A stretch of DNA of 64,000 nucleotides from Verrucomicrobiales bacterium (lineage in GTDB: Bacteria > Verrucomicrobiota > Verrucomicrobiia > Verrucomicrobiales > DEV007), in assembly GCA_029213065.1 (NCBI GenBank), contig JARGPH010000016.1, positions 51,203-115,202 of the forward strand, read 5' to 3'. Of the stretch, positions 43,903 to 53,073 are shown piece by piece (position 1 is the first letter of the stretch; the number at the start of each line of letters is the position of its first letter). Under the pieces are notes generated by a model. The model was not told where the DNA came from, made no database searches, and saw only the letters and a list, made by a program, of their open reading frames with translations. The translations under genes and the position numbers were made by a program.

Positions 43903-45291
43903 ATGAAAAATTCAATTCTCCTGCAGCTGGCCTGCGCCCTGCTTTTTCTGACTTCCGGAATCTCCGGCCAGAAAAACGTCCTCCTCCTCATTTCCGACAA
44001 CCAGACCTGGCACGATGTCGGCTGCTACGGAAACAAGACCGTAAAGACACCTAACATTGATAAACTCGCCTCTGAAGGGGTGCGTTTCGAAGAGGCCTTT
44101 GCGACCACCGCCTCATGCGGCCCGAGCCGTGCGGTCATGTATACCGGTCTGCTCACTCATCGAAACGGCCAGTATGCGCACCCGCATCGCGAGCACAATC
44201 AGCAACTCAGAGATGACGTCACCTCCGTCTTCGCGATGCTGAAAGACGATGGCTATCGGACCGGGTTAATCGGCAAGGATCACATCAAGCCCAAAGAAAA
44301 ATACCCGATCGACCACAAACCCCGGATCTCCCCCCGTGACGTTTCTAAAATGGCCCGGTCGGCAGGAGAATTCATCTCAGGATCGGAAGATCCATTTTTC
44401 CTTGTCATGGCCTATACCGATCCTCATCCGATCAGTATCGAAGGGGTCGCATGGGGCGTTGAGAAAACGAAAGCCTACACGCCGATCGAATACGATACTG
44501 CGACCCTGAGGGTGCCTCCGTTCCTCCCCGACACCGAGCACGTTCGCGAGGGCATCGCCGGCTACTACCAGCAGATCAGCCACATGGACCACGGGGTCGG
44601 TCTCGTCCTCGAGGAACTGGAGAACAGCGGGCACAAGGACGACACCCTCGTCATTTTCATCTCCGACCACGGCACCTCCGAACCCGGAGCGATGGGAACA
44701 CACTACGAACCGGGGGTTCGCGTTCCCTTTATCGTTCGCAAACCGGGATTGGAGAATCCCGCGTCCCCTAACCAAGCCCTTGTCGCCTTCACCGACATCA
44801 CCCCGACGATCCTCGACTGGACTGGGGTCACCTTTGACAAATACGCACTGCACGGACGGAGCATTCTCCCCGTCCTCGATCAAACTGCCCCCGAAGGGTG
44901 GGATGCCGCCTTACTCAGCCACGTCGCCCACGATTTCTTTGCCTACTATCCGATGCGGACGCTTAGGGAGCGGCGCTACAAATTAATCTGGAACATCACC
45001 CCGGGCACCGAATACCCGCTTCCAATCGACACCGTGCAGCGACGCACCTGGGTCGAGATGCGCGAGCGGGGCGATATCAAAATCGGAGAACGCCCCGTTG
45101 AGAGTTTCCTCCATCGCCCCCGCCTCGAACTCTACGATTTGAAAGAGGATCCCTGGGAAACCAACAACCTCGCCGAAAATGCAGATCAGGAGGAAAGGGT
45201 TTCACGAATGGTCGGAGACCTTGTGAAACGCCTCACCGACCAGGAAGACCCCTGGCTCCGGAAATATCATCCACAGGGAAAGGAACAATAA
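43903..45291 (+). CDS. Secreted sulfatase resembling heparan N-sulfatase (sulfamidase)
   Basis: A 462-residue type I sulfatase with signal peptide (LACALLFLTSGISGQ). It starts with VLLLISDNQTWHDVGCYGNK, where D-N-Q replaces the common DD-L, as in the sulfamidase (SGSH) group. The formylglycine site is C72-G-P-S-R76 followed by AVMYTGLLTHRNGQY. GYRTGLIGKDH, GVRVPFIVRKPGLE and FISDHGTSEPG are family blocks. The resemblance to sulfamidase is by pattern, not alignment. It sits six bases after the HGSNAT-like gene, probably co-transcribed. Confidence 0.88.
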   Translation: MKNSILLQLACALLFLTSGISGQKNVLLLISDNQTWHDVGCYGNKTVKTPNIDKLASEGVRFEEAFATTASCGPSRAVMYTGLLTHRNGQYAHPHREHNQQLRDDVTSVFAMLKDDGYRTGLIGKDHIKPKEKYPIDHKPRISPRDVSKMARSAGEFISGSEDPFFLVMAYTDPHPISIEGVAWGVEKTKAYTPIEYDTATLRVPPFLPDTEHVREGIAGYYQQISHMDHGVGLVLEELENSGHKDDTLVIFISDHGTSEPGAMGTHYEPGVRVPFIVRKPGLENPASPNQALVAFTDITPTILDWTGVTFDKYALHGRSILPVLDQTAPEGWDAALLSHVAHDFFAYYPMRTLRERRYKLIWNITPGTEYPLPIDTVQRRTWVEMRERGDIKIGERPVESFLHRPRLELYDLKEDPWETNNLAENADQEERVSRMVGDLVKRLTDQEDPWLRKYHPQGKEQ

Positions 45292-45312
45292 TCGTCTCGA
45301 CCTGACAAAAAC

Positions 45313-45343
45313 AAAAAAACGGACCCGCTAGTGCGGGCCCGTT
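45313..45343 (-). terminator. Rho-independent terminator of the OmpA-family gene
   Basis: On the minus strand AACGGGCCCGC and GCGGGTCCGTT pair around a TAG(C)-type loop with one mismatch, followed by seven T. It is positioned about 40 bases past the stop of the minus-strand OmpA-family gene; the plus-strand sulfatase ends 20 bases before it. Confidence 0.8.
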
Positions 45344-45380
45344 CCGGCTCCGGGGAGGAGGAACCGTAAATAATTTTCAA

Positions 45381-46406
45381 TTAGCGGCTCAAGGTGAAGA
45401 CTGAGACACGGCGATCAATCGCTCTCAGGTTCTCCGCGGCATCAGAGGGATAGGTCGCTTCGCTTTCTCCATACCCCACCGGAACGAGGCTGGCACGCGG
45501 CACGCCGTAGCGGATCAGTTCCCGGGCGATGCGTTCCGCCCTGCGCTGAGAGAGACCGAGATTCGAGACGTAGTCCCCTTCAGCAGAGGCATGCCCCTCG
45601 ATGATGAATGATCTGCCGCTCAGGGCGGGATTCTTCATCGCCATCGCCAGATCAACGACGATATCGTATGAGTAGGCATCCGCGAAGTTGGTCGTTCCCT
45701 GCTCAAAAAGAATATCACTCCGGGTGATTTCGGTATTTGGGTCAACAACGTAGGTGACCGCATACGCATTCGGCTGGAGGTAGGATTCCGGCATATCACC
45801 GACTGCGACCAAATCGTCGCGGAAAGGTCGACCGTTAATCTCGGTCACTTCAACCCGGTTGAGTCTTCCGCTCGCCCGGAGAACCGGTGGCACTTCATCA
45901 AGGGTGCGATAAGTCACGACACGACGGCCCGGACCGTAGTAGCGGGGCTGCCTCACGACCACCGTAGGATCGGCTTCCACTTGAACCCGTGTTCGAAACG
46001 ACTCGGGAGCATCCTCGACGGTTACGGATCCCTGAAGGCGCCTTGTCATATATTCGACATATTCACGGCGCTCCTCCTCGGTGCGATTCACCTCTTCCAG
46101 TCGGAGGCGCTCAACAACGCTTTCCTTTTTGTCGTCTCTCACGTCTGCAAGGATCGTATCGAGAATCAGATTGGCTTCGGCTTCGGACTCGAGCTTAAGC
46201 GCGGCCTGCACTTCCGCCTCACGCTCCGGGGCAAGTCTCCGAATATCGTTGAGAACTGAAAGCGTGTCATTGGAAACCCCTCTCACTTCAACGTCTGCCG
46301 CTACGGGGAGAGGTTTTGAACTGTCGACGGGGTTCACTTCCACGACTTGAGAGTAGGCCGGGATGACCCCTGCTATCACTGCTGCTGTTAGTATTGCTGT
46401 TTTCAT
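45381..46406 (-). CDS. OmpA-family exported protein
   Basis: A 341-residue protein starting at the ATG at 46406, which gives a clear signal peptide MKTAILTAAVIAGVIPAYSQ; the frame is open to 46580. The N-terminal half is a charged helical region (EREAEVQAALKLESEAEANL, EEERREYVEYMTRRLQ), followed by an arginine-rich loop (RQPRYYGPGRRVVTYRTL). The C-terminal OmpA-like domain includes FIIEGHASAEGDYVSNLGLS, RRAERIARELIRYGVPRASL and NLRAIDRRVSVFTLSR. Binding to peptidoglycan is expected from the domain. Single-gene unit with terminator. Confidence 0.85.
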   Translation of the reverse strand: MKTAILTAAVIAGVIPAYSQVVEVNPVDSSKPLPVAADVEVRGVSNDTLSVLNDIRRLAPEREAEVQAALKLESEAEANLILDTILADVRDDKKESVVERLRLEEVNRTEEERREYVEYMTRRLQGSVTVEDAPESFRTRVQVEADPTVVVRQPRYYGPGRRVVTYRTLDEVPPVLRASGRLNRVEVTEINGRPFRDDLVAVGDMPESYLQPNAYAVTYVVDPNTEITRSDILFEQGTTNFADAYSYDIVVDLAMAMKNPALSGRSFIIEGHASAEGDYVSNLGLSQRRAERIARELIRYGVPRASLVPVGYGESEATYPSDAAENLRAIDRRVSVFTLSR

Positions 46407-46580
46407 TCTGGGGATTGATTGAGATTCACCCTTTCTGAATAGCTGGTTAGCAGCCAATCCAGCACGGCATCGCAGGATCCCTTTCCGCATAAGGGCCCGG
46501 GGGATTTCGCAACGAACGCGAGAAAGCGCCGGAGCGATGCATTTCTTGGCATATTGCAATGCCACTCCCACTTTTTGCAA

Positions 46581-47513
46581 TCACTTCGGCGGAGGAGCAC
46601 TCACCTTTGATTTTGCACGAATCGCAAAAACAAGGCCGACAACGACCAGCACCGCCCCCATGACCTGGAAAAGCACGAGCGGCTGCCCGAGTATGAGCAC
46701 GCCCAGCAGGGCCGTTGCGACCGGCTGCACGAGCAGTGCCACCCCGGCGAGACTGGCGGGAACACCTCCCAACCCGTAGGCAATGAGCCCCTGCCCACAG
46801 GCGTGGGAAAGGACCCCGAGCCCGATCAGGGCACCCCATACGTTTGCACTGCCGGGCAGAAACGGGTCTCCGTGAAACCAGGCGAGCGGGAAGAGAATCA
46901 GAGCCGCAACCGCACTCGCCCAGAAAAGCAGCATCGGCGCCGAATGATCGCGCCGGAAGCGCTTAATGAGCAGTTGATAGGAGGCGTAAAACACCGCCGT
47001 GAGAATCGCGAGAGAATCACCGAAGAGCCCATTTCCTCCCGTGGGAGAATCCCGCGTTGTCGAGCTCATCATAAGCACTACCATGCCGAGAAAGGCGGCG
47101 GAGGCTCCGATGAGAAACAGTTTAGAAAGCCGCTCCTTCCAGACCAACCAGGCGAAGAGCGTCACCCAGATCAGCGAAGTGTTCGCGAGCAGGGTCGAAT
47201 TCGCGACCGAGGTATGCTCGAACGACCAGTGCCAGGCCCAGAAATCACAGGCAAACGCAAGCCCCGGAAGCCACATCCACGAATAGTTCCCCACAAACTC
47301 ACTGCGGCGCGGAACGATCCGCTTTCTCTGGATCCCGAAAAGAATCCCGAGCGCAATGGCTCCGATAAAGACCCGCCAGAAAGCCGAATCCCACATGCCC
47401 ACCTGCCCTTCCCCCTGACGGGCGAGGACCGCAAAGATGGGGGCAAAGGCGATACAAAGCGCGCCCCCGATCAGGGCAATGAGGTGCCGCGGCGATACTG
47501 TAAAATGACTCAT
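46581..47513 (-). CDS. EamA/DMT-family transporter
   Basis: A 310-residue, ten-helix drug/metabolite transporter (two EamA repeats). Start at the ATG at 47513; the frame is open to 47585. Helices such as LIALIGGALCIAFAPIFAVLA and LVQPVATALLGVLILGQPLV; the second repeat carries the typical GVLSHACGQGLIAYGLGGVPA. Substrate unknown. It is immediately upstream, on the same strand, of the OmpA-family gene, with its stop about 175 bases from that start. Confidence 0.85.
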   Translation of the reverse strand: MSHFTVSPRHLIALIGGALCIAFAPIFAVLARQGEGQVGMWDSAFWRVFIGAIALGILFGIQRKRIVPRRSEFVGNYSWMWLPGLAFACDFWAWHWSFEHTSVANSTLLANTSLIWVTLFAWLVWKERLSKLFLIGASAAFLGMVVLMMSSTTRDSPTGGNGLFGDSLAILTAVFYASYQLLIKRFRRDHSAPMLLFWASAVAALILFPLAWFHGDPFLPGSANVWGALIGLGVLSHACGQGLIAYGLGGVPASLAGVALLVQPVATALLGVLILGQPLVLFQVMGAVLVVVGLVFAIRAKSKVSAPPPK

Positions 47514-47724
47514 GGAAGGCGGGGAGAAGAAAGGAGGGTGTAGAAGGGAGAGACAAATTCGAAAGCATCCTGCGACCTGAGACACTGGCGCTGTTCCAGT
47601 GAGTTACCTTAAAAAAATACGCTTCGAAGTTAGTCGTAATTCTCCCTCCGGCATAAGAAAAACATGCCTCTTCCCGTCCCTCTAAAAGATTGGCCGGACG
47701 CCGGAAATTCTTTATCATGCCGAC

Positions 47725-48630
47725 ATGTTGAAATGGATTTCCTTCACTCTCCTCGTCGCATCGTGCTCTCTCGCCGGGGCTAAACCTCAGCCCGTCAAAA
47801 TGAAAGACGCGACGGTCGAAGTTTACAAGCATGTCTCCGACTCCGATCTGCACATCTTTCGGATCGATCCTCCGGGCCACGATCCCAAGGTCGACAAGGC
47901 ACCCGCGATCGTCCTCTTTTTCGGCGGCGGCTGGAACGGAGGCAGCCCAACGCATCTTGAGCCTCAGGGCCGGTATCTCGCGGAGAGAGGACTTGTCGTC
48001 TTCCTTCCTGAATACCGAACCAAAAGCAGCCACAAGACCGCCCCGATCAGTTGTGTAAACGATGGAAAGTCAGCGATTCGCTGGGTGAGAAAAAACGCCG
48101 CCAGACTCGGCGTCGATCCCGAAATGATCGCCGCGGGAGGTGGCTCGGCCGGCGGTCACGTCGCCGCGGCAGCAGGAATGTGTGAAGGTCTCGAAGAGGA
48201 AGGCGAAGACCTCACGATCAGTTCGCGCCCCGGTGCGCTCGTCCTTTTCAACCCCGTCTACGACAACGGCCCCGACGGCTACGGCGGAGATCGCGTCACC
48301 GAATGGTTCCCCGCCATTTCCCCGGCTCACAACATCACCAAAGACGATCCCCCCACGATCGTTTTTCTCGGCACGAAAGACAGCTTAGTCCCCGTCGCGA
48401 CCGCCGAAAAGTTCCAGGCCGATCAGAAGGCTCTTGGAATTCGCTCGGATCTCCATCTCTACGAGGGAGAACCTCACGGATTTTTCAATCTCAAGGTGGG
48501 ACAGGGCAAAAAGCAGCATTTCATCGACACCGTCCTTAAGGCGGACCAGTTCCTCATCGATCTCGGTTACCTCGAAGGCGAACCGGATAAAGCGCTTCTC
48601 AAATCAATGGCTGCGAAAGGAAAGAAATGA
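47725..48630 (+). CDS. Secreted alpha/beta hydrolase (esterase/lipase type)
   Basis: A 301-residue protein with signal peptide (FTLLVASCSLAGAK). The alpha/beta-hydrolase fold is shown by IVLFFGGGWNGGSP (oxyanion region), YRTKSSHKTAPISCVNDGKS, the nucleophile elbow IAAGGGSAGGHVAAAAG (Ser in GGSAGG) and a C-terminal His in LYEGEPHGFFNL. Similar Verrucomicrobiota proteins are often called acetyl-xylan or carbohydrate esterases; substrate is not readable here. Overlaps the next gene by four bases. Confidence 0.85.
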   Translation: MLKWISFTLLVASCSLAGAKPQPVKMKDATVEVYKHVSDSDLHIFRIDPPGHDPKVDKAPAIVLFFGGGWNGGSPTHLEPQGRYLAERGLVVFLPEYRTKSSHKTAPISCVNDGKSAIRWVRKNAARLGVDPEMIAAGGGSAGGHVAAAAGMCEGLEEEGEDLTISSRPGALVLFNPVYDNGPDGYGGDRVTEWFPAISPAHNITKDDPPTIVFLGTKDSLVPVATAEKFQADQKALGIRSDLHLYEGEPHGFFNLKVGQGKKQHFIDTVLKADQFLIDLGYLEGEPDKALLKSMAAKGKK

Positions 48631-49535
48631 CCCATCTGCGCGAAGATCCCACAGTCTGGAAAGGCGACGAACTCGTCCGGAGGAGCGACTGGATTCAGGA
48701 TTTCGCGACCGCCGATCCCGGTGCGATTCGCGACCAGCTCGAGAACGGCAGCGGGGCCATCCTCCTTCGGGGATTCCCCATTTCCGAACACAGCAAAGAC
48801 TCCGCTCGCGACGCCTTCAGCGAATGGACAGGCACCCTCGGCACGCTCCTGTCACAGAATGAAAGCGGAGACACCGTTTTCGATGTTTCCGATGCAGGCT
48901 TCGCCAAAGACGATCCCCGAACCCGCGGCCCGAATACAAAAAACAAGCTCTCCTTTCACACCGACCGCTGCGACGTGATCGCTTTTCTCTGCTGGAAACA
49001 GGCACGCAGCGGTGGCGAAAACCAGCTCATCAGTTCGAAACATCTCTACAACGAGATCGCGAAGCGGAGGCCCGATTTGCTGAAAATCCTCAAGGAGCCC
49101 TTTGTCTACAAACGGCACACCGTAGACCTCGCAAACGCCCTCTCATTCTGCGAACAGCCGATCTTTTCTTTCACCGAAGGCCATTTTGCCTGCAGCTTTC
49201 TCCGGGTCCTCATCGACCGCGCCCACGCCGATCCAGAACTCCCCGACCTCTCACCGGAGCAGATTGAAGCGATGGACTTTCTCGAAGCGGTCGCAGACGA
49301 GGAGGGGCAGGCCTTTCATTTCCGTCAGGAGCCCGGCGACATCCTTCTCCTGAACAACTGGATCACCCTGCATCGACGCTCATCCTTCGAGGATCACGAC
49401 GCTGAGGAGGAAAAACGCTGCCTTTTCCGCATCTGGCTGAGCATGCCGAACAGCCGTCCCATCGACCATTTCTTCAAGGCCAATTTCGGCGACACCCGGG
49501 CGGGAGCCGTGCGCGGCGGATTCAGAACAAATTAG
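48627..49535 (+). CDS. TauD/TfdA-family Fe(II)/2-oxoglutarate dioxygenase
   Basis: A 302-residue non-haem iron dioxygenase. The iron ligands are H and D of LSFHTDRCDV and the distal His of WITLHRRSSFED; a following Arg (RCLFRIWLSMP) would hold 2-oxoglutarate. AILLRGFP near the N-terminus is typical. It overlaps the esterase gene by four bases, so the two are co-translated; the shared substrate is not evident. Confidence 0.88.
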   Translation: MTHLREDPTVWKGDELVRRSDWIQDFATADPGAIRDQLENGSGAILLRGFPISEHSKDSARDAFSEWTGTLGTLLSQNESGDTVFDVSDAGFAKDDPRTRGPNTKNKLSFHTDRCDVIAFLCWKQARSGGENQLISSKHLYNEIAKRRPDLLKILKEPFVYKRHTVDLANALSFCEQPIFSFTEGHFACSFLRVLIDRAHADPELPDLSPEQIEAMDFLEAVADEEGQAFHFRQEPGDILLLNNWITLHRRSSFEDHDAEEEKRCLFRIWLSMPNSRPIDHFFKANFGDTRAGAVRGGFRTN

Positions 49536-49541
49536 CGGCTT

Positions 49542-50384
49542 CTACTCGGCACCGGGCTCGGCGTCGAAGCCTTCGACTTTCACGAATTCGTGCTGAAGTC
49601 CGTTCCCGCCGCCGACCTTCCACAGCCGAAATCCCATGGGCCGCTTGTCAAAATTTTTACTCGTGGTCTCACCATTGACGAAGAGGATGCCATCTTTCTC
49701 GTTCGAGATCTGCTTGTGGGTGTGACCCGCGAGGAAAGCGACGACGCCATTCTCCTTACACAACGCAAAAATCTCCTTCCGCTTCTCGATCGGCAGATTG
49801 TAATAGATTTCCTCCTCCTCGATGTCTTTCAGAAAGAGTGGATAGTGAACGACCACCAATGCCGGCGAGTCTTTGGCCTTCGCTTCTTCCAGCGTCTTTT
49901 TGAACCAGGCATCGTGCTTCGCTGATTCTGCTCCGACATCTGACTTCCACAGCTGACTGTTCGCGACCACGAGAGTGTAACCTTTGTGCTCAACGGAGTA
50001 GTAGTCCTTACCGATCTTTTCCCGGTAGTTCGCAAGCGTAGCGCTCGTCGGGGCATTCCCGACATCGTGATTCCCCGGCGCGCAGTAGCAGGGAAGCGTG
50101 AAGGTCGCTTTAATTGCGTTGAAATCGGCAAAGGATTTGTCGTCCGCTTTCTGAACGAGGTCCCCGCAAATCACCACAAAATCGACCGGCAACGCATTGA
50201 TCTGCTTCACCGCCTGCTTGAAGGTCGCGACATCGTGCTCGTAACCGCCCATCCCCAGCTGGGTGTCACACATTTGGACAAATGAGAAAGGCTCCTGCTC
50301 CCTGCCAACCTGAGCAGCGAGGACAGAAACCGCGGTCACCAGTGAAAAGAGAAGCGGAATCGTGGTTCTGAGATTTACTTTCAT
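49542..50384 (-). CDS. Calcineurin-like metallophosphoesterase (CPPED1-like)
   Basis: A 280-residue exported phosphoesterase with signal peptide (TIPLLFSLVTAVSVLAAQ); the start chosen is the ATG at 50384, while the frame is open to 50453. Metal-binding motifs: FVQMCDTQLGMGG (Asp-Thr-Gln in place of D-x-H, as in CPPED1 relatives), VVICGDLVQ, CAPGNHDVG, VVHYPLF and AFLAGHTHKQ. A protein or nucleotide phosphatase role is possible. Convergent with the dioxygenase gene (six-base gap). Confidence 0.85.
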   Translation of the reverse strand: MKVNLRTTIPLLFSLVTAVSVLAAQVGREQEPFSFVQMCDTQLGMGGYEHDVATFKQAVKQINALPVDFVVICGDLVQKADDKSFADFNAIKATFTLPCYCAPGNHDVGNAPTSATLANYREKIGKDYYSVEHKGYTLVVANSQLWKSDVGAESAKHDAWFKKTLEEAKAKDSPALVVVHYPLFLKDIEEEEIYYNLPIEKRKEIFALCKENGVVAFLAGHTHKQISNEKDGILFVNGETTSKNFDKRPMGFRLWKVGGGNGLQHEFVKVEGFDAEPGAE

Positions 50385-50531
50385 TCGTTTGCCGGGAACA
50401 GGGTATAGGTATCCCACTACCTGAAGACAGTTGAAACGCCCGAATAACGCCAAATCTCACGTTTATCCGACAGAAGAGTTTCTTGGCATTTTCGTTTTTG
50501 AAAGCTAGTAGTAGCGACTCTAAAAAACGTT

Positions 50532-51440
50532 ATGCAAACCAGGCCGATCACCTCTGAAGACCTCTCTAATTCTGTCATCGCTGTGCCACCGATGGCTCGC
50601 GACAAGGATTTAAAATTCGATCGCAGCGAAAACGCGAAAATCATTCGCCACATCGAAGCCGGAAATGTTTCTACGCTCCTCTACGGGGGAAACGCCAACT
50701 TTTACCACATCGCCCTGAGTGAGTTTGAGGACATCCTCACTCAGCTCGCCGAACTCGCCGGTGAAAACTCGCTCGTAGTTCCCTCGGTGGGCCCTTCCTA
50801 CGGCACGATGATGGAGCAGGCCGCGATCGTCAAACAAACCGATTACCCCACCGTGATGGTGCTGCCGCATCAGGGAATCACCACCTCCGATGGCATCGTC
50901 ACCGGATTGCGAAAATTCGCCGAGAAAGCGGAAAAGCCCATCGTGCTCTACATTAAATACGGGGATTTCATCACCGTCGAAGGCGCAAAACAACTTGTCG
51001 ATGACGGCATCGTTTCGTGGATCAAATACGCCATCGTCCAGGATGATCCCGCAGTGGACCCCTACCTTTCCGAGCTGGTTGACGTCGTCGATCCGTCCAT
51101 CATCGTGAGCGGAATCGGAGAGCAACCCGTCATCGAGCATCTCGTCGATTTCGGTATCACCGGATTCACCGCCGGCTGCGTCTGTATTCGCCCCGAACTG
51201 AGCGACCAGTTGCTCAAAGCGGTGCAAGCGAACGACCTCGATCGCGCCCGCGAAATTCAGGCCATTTTCAAGCCGCTCGAAGATCTCCGCAACGGGATCA
51301 ACCCCATCCGCGTGCTGCACGAGGCAGTGAGACTCGCCGGAATCGCCGAGACGGGCCCGCCACTGCCATTGCTCAGCGGCATTACCGATACGGAAGAGGC
51401 ACAGGTCAAAGAAGCCGCTCTTAATCTGCTCAACCTTTAA
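50532..51440 (+). CDS. DapA/KDG-aldolase-family lyase or dehydratase
   Basis: A 302-residue TIM-barrel protein of the dihydrodipicolinate synthase superfamily. The Schiff-base Lys is K165 (SWIKYAIVQDD), with Y140 in IVLYIKYGDF, where IKYG replaces the usual NxP. GGNANFYHI replaces the usual GTTGE motif. The paired aldehyde dehydrogenase suggests it makes a semialdehyde-forming cleavage or dehydration of a keto-deoxy sugar acid or hydroxyproline-derived intermediate. Specificity is undetermined. The stop is 14 bases before the dehydrogenase start. Confidence 0.75.
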   Translation: MQTRPITSEDLSNSVIAVPPMARDKDLKFDRSENAKIIRHIEAGNVSTLLYGGNANFYHIALSEFEDILTQLAELAGENSLVVPSVGPSYGTMMEQAAIVKQTDYPTVMVLPHQGITTSDGIVTGLRKFAEKAEKPIVLYIKYGDFITVEGAKQLVDDGIVSWIKYAIVQDDPAVDPYLSELVDVVDPSIIVSGIGEQPVIEHLVDFGITGFTAGCVCIRPELSDQLLKAVQANDLDRAREIQAIFKPLEDLRNGINPIRVLHEAVRLAGIAETGPPLPLLSGITDTEEAQVKEAALNLLNL

Positions 51441-51454
51441 ACCGGCAGGCGACT

Positions 51455-53047
51455 ATGGAAATCTCGGGCAGGCAACTCATTGCAGGACGGGAGACGTCCG
51501 CGACTTCGGACTCGTTTAAAGCGGACAATCCCGCCACGGGAGACGCTCTCGAGCCCGCTTTCTACGAAGCGACCGTGGAGGAGATCAACGAAGCGGTCGA
51601 AGCGGCGCTCGAAGCCTTCGAGATTTACCGGAGCAAACGCGTCGAAACGCGGGCCGATTTTCTCGATGCCATCGCCGATGAAATCCTCGTTCTCGGGGAT
51701 GAATTTCTCGAGCGAACCTCCGCCGAGACCGGCTACCCGCTCGCCCGCTGCTCAGCGGAGCGCGACCGGGCCATCAATCACACGCGGCAGTTCGCCAACC
51801 TGATCCGCGAGGGCTCGTGGCTCGACGCCCGGATCGATCTCCCCGATCCGACGCGCAAGCCGTTCCCGAAACCCGATGTCCGCTCATTGATGCAGCCTCT
51901 CGGTCCCGTCGCCGTTTTCGGAGCGAGCAATTTTCCCATCGCGATTTCAGTACTCGGAGCAGACACCATGTCCGCCTTTGCGAGCGGTTGCCCCGTCGTC
52001 ATCAAAGGCCACCCCGCTCACCCCGGAACCTGCGAACTCGCAGCCCGCGCCATCTACGCCGCAGCAGAAAGGACGGGCGTTCCCGCCGGCGTCTTTTCAC
52101 TGCTTCAAGGCCGCGGCCACGAAGTCGGAACCGCTCTCGTTCAACACCCTGACATTACCGCAGCCGCTTTCACCGGCTCGCTCGCGGGAGGCCGCGCTCT
52201 TTTCGATGTCGCCAACCAGCGCCCCGTCCCGATCCCTTTCTATGCGGAAATGGGAAGCGTGAATCCCCTCTTCATTCTTCCGGGCGCGCTGAAGTCCCGC
52301 GCACCGCAGATCGCGGAGGGTTTTGTTGCAGCCCTTACCCAGGGCAACGGCCAATTTTGCACCAACCCCGGAATCGTCCTCGGAAACGAATCCGAAGACT
52401 GGCAGCGCTTTTCCGCACTTGTGAAAGAGAAAGTCGAAGCGGTCGCACCGGCGACAATGCTGCACGCCGGTATCCACAAAGCCTACCGCTCCGGAATCGA
52501 ATCGCGTTGCGAGAATGAAGATCTTCAGGTCCTCGGCCACTCTTCTGAAAATCCTGACGATGCCAAACTGGAGGCCGCTGCCTACCTTTTCGAAACGACC
52601 CAACAGGGTATAGTCAATGACCCAACCCTCTTGGATGAGCTCTTCGGCCCCTGCTCGACGCTGGTGAGCTGCGGCGGAAGTGAGGACATGATCGCTCTTG
52701 CCAAATCACTCGAAGGCAGCCTCAGCGTCACGATTCACGGGACCGAAAAAGACCTCGCTGATCACAGGGATTTGATTTCGATCCTCCAGACGAAAACGGG
52801 ACGACTCATTTTCAACGGCTACCCTGTCGGGCTCGAAGTCTGCCACAGCATCCACCACGGCGGCCCCTATCCTGCAACGACTCACAGCCACTACACCAGC
52901 GTGGGAACCCGTGCGATCGAACGATTTGTGCGCCCCGTCTGCTATCAGGACTGGCCCGACACCCTGCTGCCGATCGAGCTTCAAAATGCGAATCCGCGCG
53001 GCGTTCTCAGAATGCTGAACGGACATCGCACCCGTGATGCCGTCTGA
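51455..53047 (+). CDS. Aldehyde dehydrogenase, 2-oxoglutarate-semialdehyde type
   Basis: A 530-residue aldehyde dehydrogenase of the KGSADH-like (NADP+) group. Visible features: FGASNFPIAIS, FTGSLAGGRALFDVA, the Glu of FYAEMGSVNPLFILP, and the nucleophilic Cys in LTQGNGQFCTNPGIV. The C-terminal IHHGGPYPATTHSHYTSVG is typical of this subgroup. It would oxidise a semialdehyde to 2-oxoglutarate in pentose-acid or hydroxyproline breakdown. It follows the DapA-family gene, co-transcribed. Confidence 0.87.
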   Translation: MEISGRQLIAGRETSATSDSFKADNPATGDALEPAFYEATVEEINEAVEAALEAFEIYRSKRVETRADFLDAIADEILVLGDEFLERTSAETGYPLARCSAERDRAINHTRQFANLIREGSWLDARIDLPDPTRKPFPKPDVRSLMQPLGPVAVFGASNFPIAISVLGADTMSAFASGCPVVIKGHPAHPGTCELAARAIYAAAERTGVPAGVFSLLQGRGHEVGTALVQHPDITAAAFTGSLAGGRALFDVANQRPVPIPFYAEMGSVNPLFILPGALKSRAPQIAEGFVAALTQGNGQFCTNPGIVLGNESEDWQRFSALVKEKVEAVAPATMLHAGIHKAYRSGIESRCENEDLQVLGHSSENPDDAKLEAAAYLFETTQQGIVNDPTLLDELFGPCSTLVSCGGSEDMIALAKSLEGSLSVTIHGTEKDLADHRDLISILQTKTGRLIFNGYPVGLEVCHSIHHGGPYPATTHSHYTSVGTRAIERFVRPVCYQDWPDTLLPIELQNANPRGVLRMLNGHRTRDAV

Positions 53048-53073
53048 ACCTTTGGCGGTTTGTCTAAAGGTCA

